Part shown: positions 44,839-54,138 of the stretch, in pieces
How the letters are laid out: every line of letters begins with the position of its first letter
How positions within the stretch are numbered: the stretch's first letter is position 1
Assembly: GCF_013410035.1 (NCBI RefSeq)
Contig: NZ_JACCBW010000002.1
Location: 62,001 to 126,000, forward strand
Length of the DNA stretch: 64,000 nt
From: Nocardioides cavernae
GTDB lineage: Bacteria; Actinomycetota; Actinomycetes; Propionibacteriales; Nocardioidaceae
Direction: 5' to 3'
Made by a program: the position numbers and the translations under genes
Notes under the pieces: generated by a model
Seen by the model: only the letters and a program-made list of their open reading frames with translations
The model's database searches: none
What the model was told of the DNA's origin: nothing

Positions 44839-45999
44839 ATGACCGGCTTCACCGAGTCCGAGGAGCGCCAGGAGCTGCGGCGCCAGGTCGCGAAGATGGC
44901 CAGCGGGTACGGCCGCGAGTGGTTCGTCGAGCGCGCCCGCGCCGGCGAGAAGACCACCGAGCTGTGGCTCGAGATCGGCAGGGCGGGCTACCTCGGCGTC
45001 AACATCCCCGAGGAGTACGGCGGGGGCGGCGGCGGCATCGGCGACGTGGCCGCGGTCTGCGAGGAGCTCGCGGCGCAGGGCTGCCCGCTGCTGATGATGG
45101 TCGTCAGCCCGGCCATCTGCGGCACGGTGATCGCGCGCTACGGCACCGAGGAGCAGAAGCAGCGCTGGCTGCCGGGCATCTGCGACGGCACCGCGACGAT
45201 GGCGTTCGCGATCACCGAGCCCGACGCCGGCACCAACTCGCACAACATCACCACGACGGCTCGTCGAGACGGCGACGGGTGGGTGCTCAAGGGCCAGAAG
45301 ATCTACATCTCCGGCGTCGACGAGGCCAGCAACGTCCTCGTCGTCGCACGCGCCGAGGATGCGAGGACCGGCACGCTCAAGCCGTGCCTGTTCGTCGTGC
45401 CGACGGACTCCCCGGGGCTGGAGTTCACCGCGATCCCGATGGAGATCGTCAGCCCGGAGAAGCAGTTCCAGGTGTTCATCGACGACGTCCGGCTGCCCGC
45501 CGACGCGCTCGTCGGCGACGAGGACGGTGGGCTCGTCCAGCTGTTCGCCGGGCTCAACCCCGAGCGCATCATGGCCGCATCCTTCTCGACCGGACTCGCG
45601 CGCCACGCCCTCGCCAAGGCGTCGGCGTACGCCAAGGAGCGCACGGTCTTCCGGGCACCCATCGGCTCGCACCAGGCAGTCGCCCACCCGCTCGCGATGG
45701 CGCACATCGAGAACGAGCTGGCCCGTCTGATGACCCAGAAGGCCGCAGCCCTCGTCGACGCCGGCGACGACATGGCCGCGGGCGAGGCCGCCAACATGGC
45801 GAAGTACGCCGCCGCGGAGGCCGCCGTCCACGCGGTCGACGCCGCCGTGCAGACCCACGGCGGCAACGGCATCACCCAGGAGTACGGCATGGCGGGGATG
45901 CTCGTCGCCGCCCGTGCCGGGCGGATCGCCCCCGTCAGCCGCGAGATGATCCTCAACTTCGTCGCGATGCACAGCCTGGGGCTGCCGAAGTCCTACTGA
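44839..45999 (+). CDS. Acyl-CoA dehydrogenase (second in operon)
   Basis: 386 aa. FAITEPDAGTNSHNITTTA is the FAD/substrate loop; the Glu in LNPERIMAA lies at the isovaleryl-type catalytic position. PVSREMILNFVAMHSLGLPKSY is a C-terminus typical of long or branched acyl-CoA enzymes. It starts 1 nt after the alpha-subunit stop. Two dehydrogenases in one operon suggest two successive oxidations of one branched chain. Confidence 0.88.
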   Translation: MTGFTESEERQELRRQVAKMASGYGREWFVERARAGEKTTELWLEIGRAGYLGVNIPEEYGGGGGGIGDVAAVCEELAAQGCPLLMMVVSPAICGTVIARYGTEEQKQRWLPGICDGTATMAFAITEPDAGTNSHNITTTARRDGDGWVLKGQKIYISGVDEASNVLVVARAEDARTGTLKPCLFVVPTDSPGLEFTAIPMEIVSPEKQFQVFIDDVRLPADALVGDEDGGLVQLFAGLNPERIMAASFSTGLARHALAKASAYAKERTVFRAPIGSHQAVAHPLAMAHIENELARLMTQKAAALVDAGDDMAAGEAANMAKYAAAEAAVHAVDAAVQTHGGNGITQEYGMAGMLVAARAGRIAPVSREMILNFVAMHSLGLPKSY

Positions 46000-46046
46000 G
46001 TCGTCTGCGGGGTCCGGGTGTCGGTGTGCGGTGGCAGGATCTCCGC

Positions 46047-46424
46047 GTGGCCCTCGCCGACCGACCGCTCGTTCCCGAGGAGTGGGTGCTGCGCATCGAC
46101 GCGGTGCTCGGGCGGCTCCCGCGCTGCGCGCAGGAGCCGGCGTGGACGGGCACCCGGTGGCGGGTCGGCGGCGCGACCGTGGCCCACGTCTTCGGCGGCG
46201 AGGACCAGCTGTTCCGGATCACCTTCCGCGGCGAGCCCGACGAGGTGGCGGCCTTCGAGCACATGGGTGATCCCTACTTCCGCTCCGGCTGGGGCGGCAA
46301 CGCGATCGGGATGCTGCTCGACGACGACACCGACTGGGACGAGCTCACCGAGCTGCTCACCGACTCCTACTGCATCCAGGCGCCCGCACACCTCGCGGAG
46401 CAGGTGGCCAGGCCGGCCGGATGA
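46047..46424 (+). CDS. MmcQ/YjbR-family small protein
   Basis: 125 aa from the GTG at 46047, preferred over a GTG at 46026 because an AGGAT ribosome site lies 8 nt upstream. The pattern (RWRVGGATVAHVFGGEDQLFRIT, then WDELTELLTDSYCIQAP) matches the MmcQ/YjbR (CyaY-like) fold family of putative DNA-binding proteins. Overlaps the next gene by ATGA. Role unknown. Confidence 0.75.
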   Translation: MALADRPLVPEEWVLRIDAVLGRLPRCAQEPAWTGTRWRVGGATVAHVFGGEDQLFRITFRGEPDEVAAFEHMGDPYFRSGWGGNAIGMLLDDDTDWDELTELLTDSYCIQAPAHLAEQVARPAG

Positions 46425-47575
46425 CCGCGGCACCCACCAGGCCGCGGTCGCAGGCGCGCGAGGGACGGCTCGTCGGGCTCGACGTCGCTCGGTGCGTCGC
46501 CCTCCTGGGCATGGTGGCCACCCACGTCCTCGACGCGCGCACGCCCGCCGGTGACCTCACGACCGCGCAGTGGCTGGCCGGCGGACGGGCGTCGGCCCTG
46601 TTCGCGGTGCTCGCCGGGATCAGCCTCGCGCTGATGACGCGCGAGCCCCTCCGCGGCGGTCCGCTCGCGCTCCGCAGTGCCGCGATCGTGGGCCGTGCCG
46701 CGATCATCGCGGCGATCGGCCTGCTGCTGGGGGGCCTCGACACCGGGATCGCCGTCATCCTGACCTACTACGGCGTGCTCTTCGTGCTCGGACTGCCGTT
46801 CACGCTGCTGCGGGTGCGGTGGCTGCTCCCGCTCGCCGTCGTCTGGGTGGTCGCGGCGCCGGTCGTCTCCCACCTGGTCCGCCCCGACCTGCCGGAGCGC
46901 GGCTTCGACAGCCCGGCCCTCGAGCAGCTCGGCGACCCCGGCCAGCTGGCGAGCGAGCTGCTCCTGACGGGCTACTACCCGGCCTTCCCGTGGCTCGCCT
47001 ACCTCCTCGTCGGCCTCGTGCTCGGCCGCCTCGACCTGCGCGACCGGTCGCTGCTCGGCGCCCTGGCGCTCGGTGGCGTCGGCCTCGCGGTGCTCGCCAC
47101 CCAGGTGTCGCGCTCCTTCGTCGACCCCCCGGTGGCCTCGGAGAACGCGACGGGGATGTACGGCACGACGCCCGCCGACGGCGACTGGGAGTGGCTGCTG
47201 CTCGTGGCACCCCACTCCGCGACGCCGTTCGACCTGGCGCAGACCATCGGCAGCGCCGTCCTGGTGATCGCCTGCTGCCTGCTCCTTGAGAGCGTGCTGC
47301 CGCGATCCGCCACGCGGGTTGTCGCGGTGCTGACCGGCGCGGGTGCCGCGACGCTCACGCTCTACTCGCTCCACGTGGTGATGCGCACCGACGCGATGTG
47401 GCCGCCCGAGGAGCCGTCCTCCTACGCCGTGCACGTCGTCGTGCTGCTCGGGATCGGCGCGGCGCTGCGGCTGGTGGGCCGGCGCGGACCGTTGGAGGCG
47501 CTGGCCGGCCTCCCGGTCCGGCTCGCCCGGCGTCAGACCCAGTGGTTGTCGTGCTCGCGCATGAACCGGTCGTAG
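46421..47575 (+). CDS. Membrane acyltransferase, HGSNAT-catalytic-domain/DUF1624 type
   Basis: 384 aa, about ten transmembrane helices. RLVGLDVARCVALLGMVATHVL is the conserved start of heparan-alpha-glucosaminide acetyltransferase-like proteins, with a likely active-site His in helix 1. Would transfer acyl groups across or within the membrane onto a glycan. The last ~13 codons overlap the convergent cupin gene by 43 nt. Confidence 0.78.
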   Translation: MTAAPTRPRSQAREGRLVGLDVARCVALLGMVATHVLDARTPAGDLTTAQWLAGGRASALFAVLAGISLALMTREPLRGGPLALRSAAIVGRAAIIAAIGLLLGGLDTGIAVILTYYGVLFVLGLPFTLLRVRWLLPLAVVWVVAAPVVSHLVRPDLPERGFDSPALEQLGDPGQLASELLLTGYYPAFPWLAYLLVGLVLGRLDLRDRSLLGALALGGVGLAVLATQVSRSFVDPPVASENATGMYGTTPADGDWEWLLLVAPHSATPFDLAQTIGSAVLVIACCLLLESVLPRSATRVVAVLTGAGAATLTLYSLHVVMRTDAMWPPEEPSSYAVHVVVLLGIGAALRLVGRRGPLEALAGLPVRLARRQTQWLSCSRMNRS

Positions 47576-48012
47576 GCGTCGCCGTCGAGGTTGCCCATGC
47601 CGGCGGCCAGCCCCTCGAAGTACGCCTCGCGCGGGGCACCCGGCGCGAAGTGGAGCAGCATCTTGGCGGCGCCGTCCTCGTTGCGGAACCCGTGGATCCC
47701 GCCGGCCGGGACGTGCGCGAAGTCGCCGGCGTGGCACTTGACCCAGTCCGTGCCGTCGTAGATGGTCACGGTCCCCTCGAGCACGTAGAACGACTCGGTG
47801 ATCGTCCGGTGGAAGTGGGCGTCCGGGCCGCTGACCGGCCCGGCGAACTCCCACCGGTAGAGGCCGAAGGTGCCTGCGGTCTCGGTGCCCTGCGCGAGGT
47901 AGAAGACCTTGTTGCCGTTGGGGTACACGACCGCCGGCTCGATCCCCGCCCGCTTGACGTGGGCGGAGACCTCGCCGGAGTCGCCGTGGTAGGTCGGTGG
48001 CGGATAGCTCAT
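47533..48012 (-). CDS. Cupin-fold protein
   Basis: 159 aa. Cupin motif 1 is present as HFHRTITESFYVLEG and motif 2 as GDFAHVPAGGIHGFRN, giving His, His, Glu and His metal ligands. Single-domain cupins are dioxygenases, isomerases or small-molecule binders. It runs with the VOC and AraC genes on the minus strand. Confidence 0.85.
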   Translation of the reverse strand: MSYPPPTYHGDSGEVSAHVKRAGIEPAVVYPNGNKVFYLAQGTETAGTFGLYRWEFAGPVSGPDAHFHRTITESFYVLEGTVTIYDGTDWVKCHAGDFAHVPAGGIHGFRNEDGAAKMLLHFAPGAPREAYFEGLAAGMGNLDGDAYDRFMREHDNHWV

Positions 48013-48019
48013 GGGTCGA

Positions 48020-48481
48020 TCATGCCCGCGCGGCGTCGTACCCCGCCTCGACCTCGGCGGGCGTCGCGTCGTTGAACTGGTTGATGCGGATCAGGTTGCC
48101 GAACGGGTCGCGGATGCCGAAGTCGGTCCCGTAGGGCTGCGTGACCGGCTCCTGCGTGATCTCCACGCCGGCGTCGCGGAGCGCGGCGTACGTCGCGTGC
48201 ACGTCGCTGCTCACCAGGAACAGTCCGCCGAGCGCGCCCTTGGTGACGAGCTCGCGGACCTGCGCGGCGGTGGCCTCGTCGTGCTGCGGCCCACCGACAA
48301 GCTCGAGGAGGAGGGAGCTGTCCTGCCCGGGGACGCCGATGGTGAGCCACCGCATGAAGCCGAGGTCGATGTCGTCGCGGATCTCGAAGCCGAGGTGGGT
48401 CGTGTAGAAGTCGAGCGCCTCGTCCTGGTCGAGGACGGGCACGGAGCGGATGTGGAGGCTGGTGATGTGGTTGCTGGTCAT
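48020..48481 (-). CDS. VOC/glyoxalase-family protein
   Basis: 153 aa with paired beta-alpha-beta units (VPVLDQDEALDFYTTHLGFE; YGTDFGIRDPFGNLIRINQ). Glyoxalase or dioxygenase superfamily, lacking arsenic cysteines. Lies 7 nt upstream of the cupin gene, and 10 nt after the AraC gene; likely one operon controlled by that regulator. Confidence 0.83.
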   Translation of the reverse strand: MTSNHITSLHIRSVPVLDQDEALDFYTTHLGFEIRDDIDLGFMRWLTIGVPGQDSSLLLELVGGPQHDEATAAQVRELVTKGALGGLFLVSSDVHATYAALRDAGVEITQEPVTQPYGTDFGIRDPFGNLIRINQFNDATPAEVEAGYDAARA

Positions 48482-48491
48482 GACGAGGACG

Positions 48492-48938
48492 CTAGTCAGC
48501 GTCGGCGCCGTCCCGCTTCTCCGAAACGACTGTCCCGCCCGACTGTCGCGGCCGGGTCCAGGTCGCGATGAAGCACGAAGGCACCGCGACGGGCAGGTGC
48601 CGTGCGCGGAACTCGGTCGGGGAGCACCCGACGACGTTGCTGAACGTGCGGCTGAAGGTGCCGAGGCTGGCGAAGCCGACGTCCCACGCGACGTCGGTGA
48701 CGGGTCGGTCGGTCTGGCGCAGCAGCGTCATCGCCCGCTCGACCCGGCGCCGCTGCAGGTAGCGGTGCGGCGTCTCGCCGTAGACCTCCTTGAACACCCG
48801 GCCGAACTGCGACGCCGACAGGTGCGCGATCCGGGCGAGGGTGGGGACGTCGAGCGGCTCCGCGTAGCGGCGGTCCATCTCGTCACGCGCGCGCAGCATC
48901 CGACGGTGGGTGTCCTCCCGGCTCGTCAGCTCGACCAT
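48492..48938 (-). CDS. AraC-family regulator (DNA-binding domain only)
   Basis: 148 aa. Two helix-turn-helices (PTLARIAHLSASQFGRVFKE and VTDVAWDVGFASLGTFSRTF) and no large ligand-binding domain, so it may act as a short activator similar in size to SoxS/MarA. First gene of AraC-VOC-cupin. Confidence 0.88.
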   Translation of the reverse strand: MVELTSREDTHRRMLRARDEMDRRYAEPLDVPTLARIAHLSASQFGRVFKEVYGETPHRYLQRRRVERAMTLLRQTDRPVTDVAWDVGFASLGTFSRTFSNVVGCSPTEFRARHLPVAVPSCFIATWTRPRQSGGTVVSEKRDGADAD

Positions 48939-48996
48939 GGCCCGAACCTACGACAGGGGTACGACGGCCCGGCCCGCGGACCGAACGCTGCCGTGG

Positions 48997-50046
<1,050 letters not shown>

Positions 50047-50056
50047 CTCACTCCCT

Positions 50057-50632
50057 TCAGCGTCTCGGTGCTCGCGCGTGTGACGGCTTGTCGGCGATGG
50101 TGCGCGCGAGCCTCTTGAGCCCGCGGTGTGCGGCGGCGCGCACGGCACCGGGGCGCTTGCCGAGGATCTGTGCGGCGGTCGCGGCGTCGAAGCCGAGCAC
50201 CGTGCGGAGCACGATCGCCTCTGCCTGGTCGCGCGGCAGCGTCCGGATCAACGCCAGGACGGCCTCTGACCCGGCCAGGCGGAGGACGTCGCCCTCCACG
50301 TCGGCCGCGTCGGGCAGGTCGACGAGCTCGTCGACCGGCTCCGGCGACACCGGGCGGCGGCGGTGGTGGCGGAGGTGGTCGAGGGCGCGGTTGCGACCGA
50401 TGGTCGTGATCCAGCCGCGGAAGCCGTCGGCGTCGCCGCTGAACCGGTCGAGGTCGCGGAAGGCCTGCGCCCACGCCTCGCTGGCGACGTCCTCGGCATC
50501 CGTCGGGCCGACGAGGACCGTCAGGTAGCGCAGCAGGGGTGGCTGGACGTGACGGTAGACGAGCCGGAACGCCGACTCGTCCCCTCCCTGCATGGCCTCG
50601 ACCGCATCGTCGAGCCCCTCCTCCTGCGCCAC
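50057..50632 (-). CDS. ECF-type RNA polymerase sigma factor
   Basis: 191 aa from a GTG. Sigma region 2 (VGPTDAEDVASEAWAQAFRD, FRGWITTIGRNRALDHLR) and region 4 (LPRDQAEAIVLRTVLGFDAATAAQILGK) are complete. The acidic linker between them is normal for ECF factors. Paired with the membrane protein gene downstream. It is distinct from the SigK-type factor at 56887. Confidence 0.9.
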   Translation of the reverse strand: MAQEEGLDDAVEAMQGGDESAFRLVYRHVQPPLLRYLTVLVGPTDAEDVASEAWAQAFRDLDRFSGDADGFRGWITTIGRNRALDHLRHHRRRPVSPEPVDELVDLPDAADVEGDVLRLAGSEAVLALIRTLPRDQAEAIVLRTVLGFDAATAAQILGKRPGAVRAAAHRGLKRLARTIADKPSHARAPRR

Positions 50633-50693
50633 CGCGGCATTGTCACCCGAGGGGGTGCCCGAGCGGGACAGAACCCCCGTACGGCTCGTCTCG

Positions 50694-51476
50694 TCAGGCG
50701 TCGCGGGAGCGCGGGGGACGGGGGAAGAACAGCGGGACCCGCGCGGCGTACTCGTCCCAGCCCTCGCGCTGCGACATCGTCCTCTCGAGCATCTTGGCGC
50801 CGGTCACGTTGCGGATGAAGAACGTCATCGCCGCCGGCGCGAAGATCGTCGCGAGGCCCGGCACCCAGCCCAGCGACACCGCACCGGCGAGCCACAGGCC
50901 CCACCAGACGCACGCGTCGCCGAAGTAGTTGGGGTGCCGCGTCCAGGCCCAGAGGCCGGTGTCGAGGATCTTGGGGCGGGACTCCTTGGGCTTCGCCCTG
51001 TAGGCGGCGAGCTGACGGTCCCCGACGACCTCGAAGAACAGCCCGACCGCCCAGACGGCGACACCGATCCACACGACCGGCCACCAGCGCACGTCGTAGG
51101 CGGCCGCGACCTGCAGCGGCGCCGAGACGATGAACGCGACGACGGCCTGGGTGAGGAACACCCGCCGCAGCACCGTGGCCGCACCGGCCTGCCAGCCCGG
51201 CCCTCCGAGCATCTTCTCGTAGCGTGGGTCCTCGCCGGCGCCGTGCGAGCGGCGCAGGATGTGCCAGGCGAGGCGGCCGCCCCAGACGGCGACGAGGAGG
51301 GCGAGCAGCCACGAGTGCCGGTCGGGCCGCACGAGGGCCAGCACCAGGGCGATCACGACGAACGACGTGCCCCACGCGACGTCGACCACGGCCACGCGGT
51401 CGACCCGCTTGCTGATCGCGGCCGTCGTGCCCATCACGGCGAGCGCCGCCGCGAGGGCGACGATCGTCGCAGTCAC
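50694..51476 (-). CDS. DUF1295 membrane protein (steroid 5-alpha-reductase fold), Rv0446c-like
   Basis: 260 aa from the GTG at 51476 (GTG at 51479 also possible), overlapping the methyltransferase stop. Seven or so helices; ILDTGLWAWTRHPNYFGDA is the conserved DUF1295/ICMT-like motif. In Mycobacterium tuberculosis the corresponding Rv0446c lies between ufaA1 and sigK. Likely a lipid-modifying enzyme, reaction unknown. Confidence 0.82.
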   Translation of the reverse strand: MTATIVALAAALAVMGTTAAISKRVDRVAVVDVAWGTSFVVIALVLALVRPDRHSWLLALLVAVWGGRLAWHILRRSHGAGEDPRYEKMLGGPGWQAGAATVLRRVFLTQAVVAFIVSAPLQVAAAYDVRWWPVVWIGVAVWAVGLFFEVVGDRQLAAYRAKPKESRPKILDTGLWAWTRHPNYFGDACVWWGLWLAGAVSLGWVPGLATIFAPAAMTFFIRNVTGAKMLERTMSQREGWDEYAARVPLFFPRPPRSRDA

Positions 51477-52783
51477 CACGTACGCACCGCCGGCAGGGTG
51501 TGCGCGGCACCCGGGCGTACGGCCAGGATCTGGTCGACCCCCATCCGGCCGTCGCGGAAGGCGAGCGCACCGCCGACGAGGTAGAGCCGCCACACCCGCA
51601 CGACCTCCTCGCCGACGAGGTCGCGGATGCGGTCGAGGTTGGCCTCGAAGTTCTCCATCCAGCCCGCGACCGTGAGGACGTAGTGCTCGCGCAGGGCGTG
51701 GACGTCGCGGACCTCGAGGCCACCGGACTCGATGAGGTCGACGGTCTCGCCGACGGGACGCATCGTCATGTCGGGGGCGATGAACGACTCGATGAACGGC
51801 CCACCGCCGGGGTGCTTGCCGCCGCCCGCGCCCTGCCGCGACATCTGCTGGACGAGCACCCGGCCGCCCGGCTTCACCGCGCGGCGGAGGACCTCGACGT
51901 AGGTCGCGTAGTTCTTCGCGCCGACGTGCTCGCCCATCTCGAGGGAGCCGACGGCGTCGAAGTGGTCGCGCTCGGGGACCTCGCGGTAGTCCTGGAGCCG
52001 GATCTCGACCCGGTCCGCCAGCCCCCGCTCGGCGATCCGGGCGTCGATGAACGCCTTCTGCTCGCGCGAGATCGTCACGCCCGTGACCTGCGCCCCGAAG
52101 TGCTCGGCGGCGTGGAGGGACAGCGAGCCCCAGCCGCACCCGACGTCGAGCATCCGCATGCCGGGCTCGAGCCCGAGCTTGGTGCAGACCAGGTCGAGCT
52201 TGGCGCGCTGCGCCTCCTCGAGCGGCACGTCGGGCGTGGCGTGGTAGCCGCAGCTGTAGGCCATCTGCGGCTCGAGGACCAGGGAGTAGAACTCGTTGGA
52301 GAGGTCGTAGTGGTGGCTGATCGAGGAGCGGTCGCGGGCGAGGCTGTGCAGCCGTCCCGTGACCTGCGCCTGCGACGCGGGCGGGGCCGGGGGTCGACCC
52401 AGCGCGCCGAGCCCGGCGGCGGTGCGGATCGCGTCGACCACCGCGCGCGGCGAGAGGCGTACGCCCGACAGCCCGCGCTCGCGGCCGACCTCGAAGGCGT
52501 ACGTCAGCGCGGACCCGAGGTCCCAGCCGTCCTGCTCGGGGACGTCGAGCTCGCCCGTGACGTAGGCCTGGGCGGCACCGAGCTCGCCCGGGTGCCAGAG
52601 GAGCCGTCGCAGCGCGTCGGGGGAGCGGAGCACCACCAGCGGGGCGTCGTCGGGCCCGGCGACCGAGCCGTCCCAGGCCTCGAGCCGGACGGGCAGGTCA
52701 CCGCCGATGAACGGCCGGACCGCCTCGGCGAGGCGGGTGGCGACGCCGGTCGCGGTGGTCCTCCGCTGGGCGGTGCTGGTCAC
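51473..52783 (-). CDS. Cyclopropane-fatty-acid-synthase-type methyltransferase (second copy)
   Basis: 436 aa from a GTG overlapping the previous stop. SAM motif I is MLDVGCGWGSLSLH (~211-224); SISHHYDLSNEFY and the C-terminal FPG-less segment QMSRQGAGGGKHPGG follow. Methylates unsaturated phospholipid chains to give cyclopropane or 10-methylene products; with an adjacent FAD oxidoreductase, 10-methyl fatty acids are likely. Related to UfaA1 (Rv0447c). Confidence 0.88.
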   Translation of the reverse strand: MTSTAQRRTTATGVATRLAEAVRPFIGGDLPVRLEAWDGSVAGPDDAPLVVLRSPDALRRLLWHPGELGAAQAYVTGELDVPEQDGWDLGSALTYAFEVGRERGLSGVRLSPRAVVDAIRTAAGLGALGRPPAPPASQAQVTGRLHSLARDRSSISHHYDLSNEFYSLVLEPQMAYSCGYHATPDVPLEEAQRAKLDLVCTKLGLEPGMRMLDVGCGWGSLSLHAAEHFGAQVTGVTISREQKAFIDARIAERGLADRVEIRLQDYREVPERDHFDAVGSLEMGEHVGAKNYATYVEVLRRAVKPGGRVLVQQMSRQGAGGGKHPGGGPFIESFIAPDMTMRPVGETVDLIESGGLEVRDVHALREHYVLTVAGWMENFEANLDRIRDLVGEEVVRVWRLYLVGGALAFRDGRMGVDQILAVRPGAAHTLPAVRTW

Positions 52784-54138
52784 TGGTCCTCCCGGGTGAA
52801 CGTGAGCTGTGAGACGTTGATGTAGCCGCTCGCGAACCCGGCCTGCGAGTAGGCGAGGTAGAAGTGCCAGACGCGCAGGAAGACGTCGTCGAAGCCGAGC
52901 GCCAGCACGGCGTCGCGCTGGGCGAGGAAGCGGCGGTCCCAGCGGCGCAGCGTCTCCGCGTAGTGGCTGCCCATCTCGAGCTGCCCGGTGAGCCGGAGAC
53001 CGGTCTCGTCGCGGGTGATCTGGTCGATCACCTCGACGCTCGGCAGGAACCCGCCGGGGAAGATGTACTTGTTGATCCAGGTCTCGCCGTCGCGGGTGGC
53101 GAGCATCCGGTCGTGCGGCATGGTGATGGCCTGGATGGCGACCCTGCCGCCGGGCGCGAGCACCTGGTCGATCGTGCGGAAGTAGGTGCCCCAGAACTCG
53201 GCGCCCACCGCCTCGATCATCTCGACGGACAGCACCGCGTCGTACGTCCGCCCGTCGGCGCCGAGCGCGCGGTAGTCCATCAGCTCGACGTCGCACCGGT
53301 CGGCGAAGCCGGCGGCGGCGATGCGCTGCTCGGCCAGCTCGAGCTGCTCGACCGAGAGCGTGATCGAGCGCACGCGGGCGCCGCGGCGGGCCGCGCGGAT
53401 GGCGAGCTCGCCCCAGCCGGTGCCGATCTCCAGGACGCTCGTGCCGTCGGTGACGCCGGCCTCGTCGAGGAGTCGCTCGATCTTGCGGCCCTGGGCCTCG
53501 GCGAGGTCCGGACCGTGGAGCCGGGGGTCGGGGTCGTCGGCGGGCTCGGGCGGGGTCGCGACCAGGTGGTCGCCGACCGAGCCGGGCCCTGCGCCGACCG
53601 GCACCTGCGAGGTGTCGAACAGCGCGGAGGAGTAGCTCAGGGTCTCGTCGAGGAAGAGCTGGAACAGGTCGTTGGACAGGTCGTAGTGGTGCGAGATGTT
53701 GGCCTGGCTGTTGGCCTCCGTGCTCCGGTGGTGGCCGGGCAGGCGGGGCGTCACGAAGGCGCGCAGCCGCTGCAGCGGCTCGGGGATGAGCGTGGCCATC
53801 CGGGCGGCCGGCACGGTGAGGAAGCCTGCGAGGTCGTCGGCCTCCCACGCCCCCGTCATGTAGGACTCGCCGAAGCCGATCAGTCCGTCGCGGCCCAGGC
53901 GGGCGTAGAACTCCTCGGGCCGGTGGAGCGTCATGCTCGGGCCGCCCTGGCCCAGCGTGCGGCCGCCACGGCTCCCGGACGGGCCCTCGTGGACCGTGAC
54001 CGCGAGCCGGTTGACCGCGGCGTGGAAGAGCCGTCGGGCCACGGCGGCGGACACCGCCGTGCGCGGTCCCCTGCGGACCGGCTCGAGCTCGGGGACGCCC
54101 TGGCTCTGCTGGGGCGTCGGGTTCTTCTCGAGAGTCAC
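52780..54138 (-). CDS. Cyclopropane-fatty-acid-synthase-type methyltransferase (first copy)
   Basis: 452 aa from a GTG with GGAGGG upstream. SAM motif I is VLEIGTGWGELAI (~235-247); NISHHYDLSNDLFQLFLDE and the standard C-terminal INKYIFPGGFLPS are present. A Pro/Gly-rich insertion (~178-210) separates the substrate lobe from motif I. Likely uses oleoyl-type phospholipids. Tandem with the second copy, each linked by a GTGA overlap. Confidence 0.9.
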   Translation of the reverse strand: MTLEKNPTPQQSQGVPELEPVRRGPRTAVSAAVARRLFHAAVNRLAVTVHEGPSGSRGGRTLGQGGPSMTLHRPEEFYARLGRDGLIGFGESYMTGAWEADDLAGFLTVPAARMATLIPEPLQRLRAFVTPRLPGHHRSTEANSQANISHHYDLSNDLFQLFLDETLSYSSALFDTSQVPVGAGPGSVGDHLVATPPEPADDPDPRLHGPDLAEAQGRKIERLLDEAGVTDGTSVLEIGTGWGELAIRAARRGARVRSITLSVEQLELAEQRIAAAGFADRCDVELMDYRALGADGRTYDAVLSVEMIEAVGAEFWGTYFRTIDQVLAPGGRVAIQAITMPHDRMLATRDGETWINKYIFPGGFLPSVEVIDQITRDETGLRLTGQLEMGSHYAETLRRWDRRFLAQRDAVLALGFDDVFLRVWHFYLAYSQAGFASGYINVSQLTFTREDQ

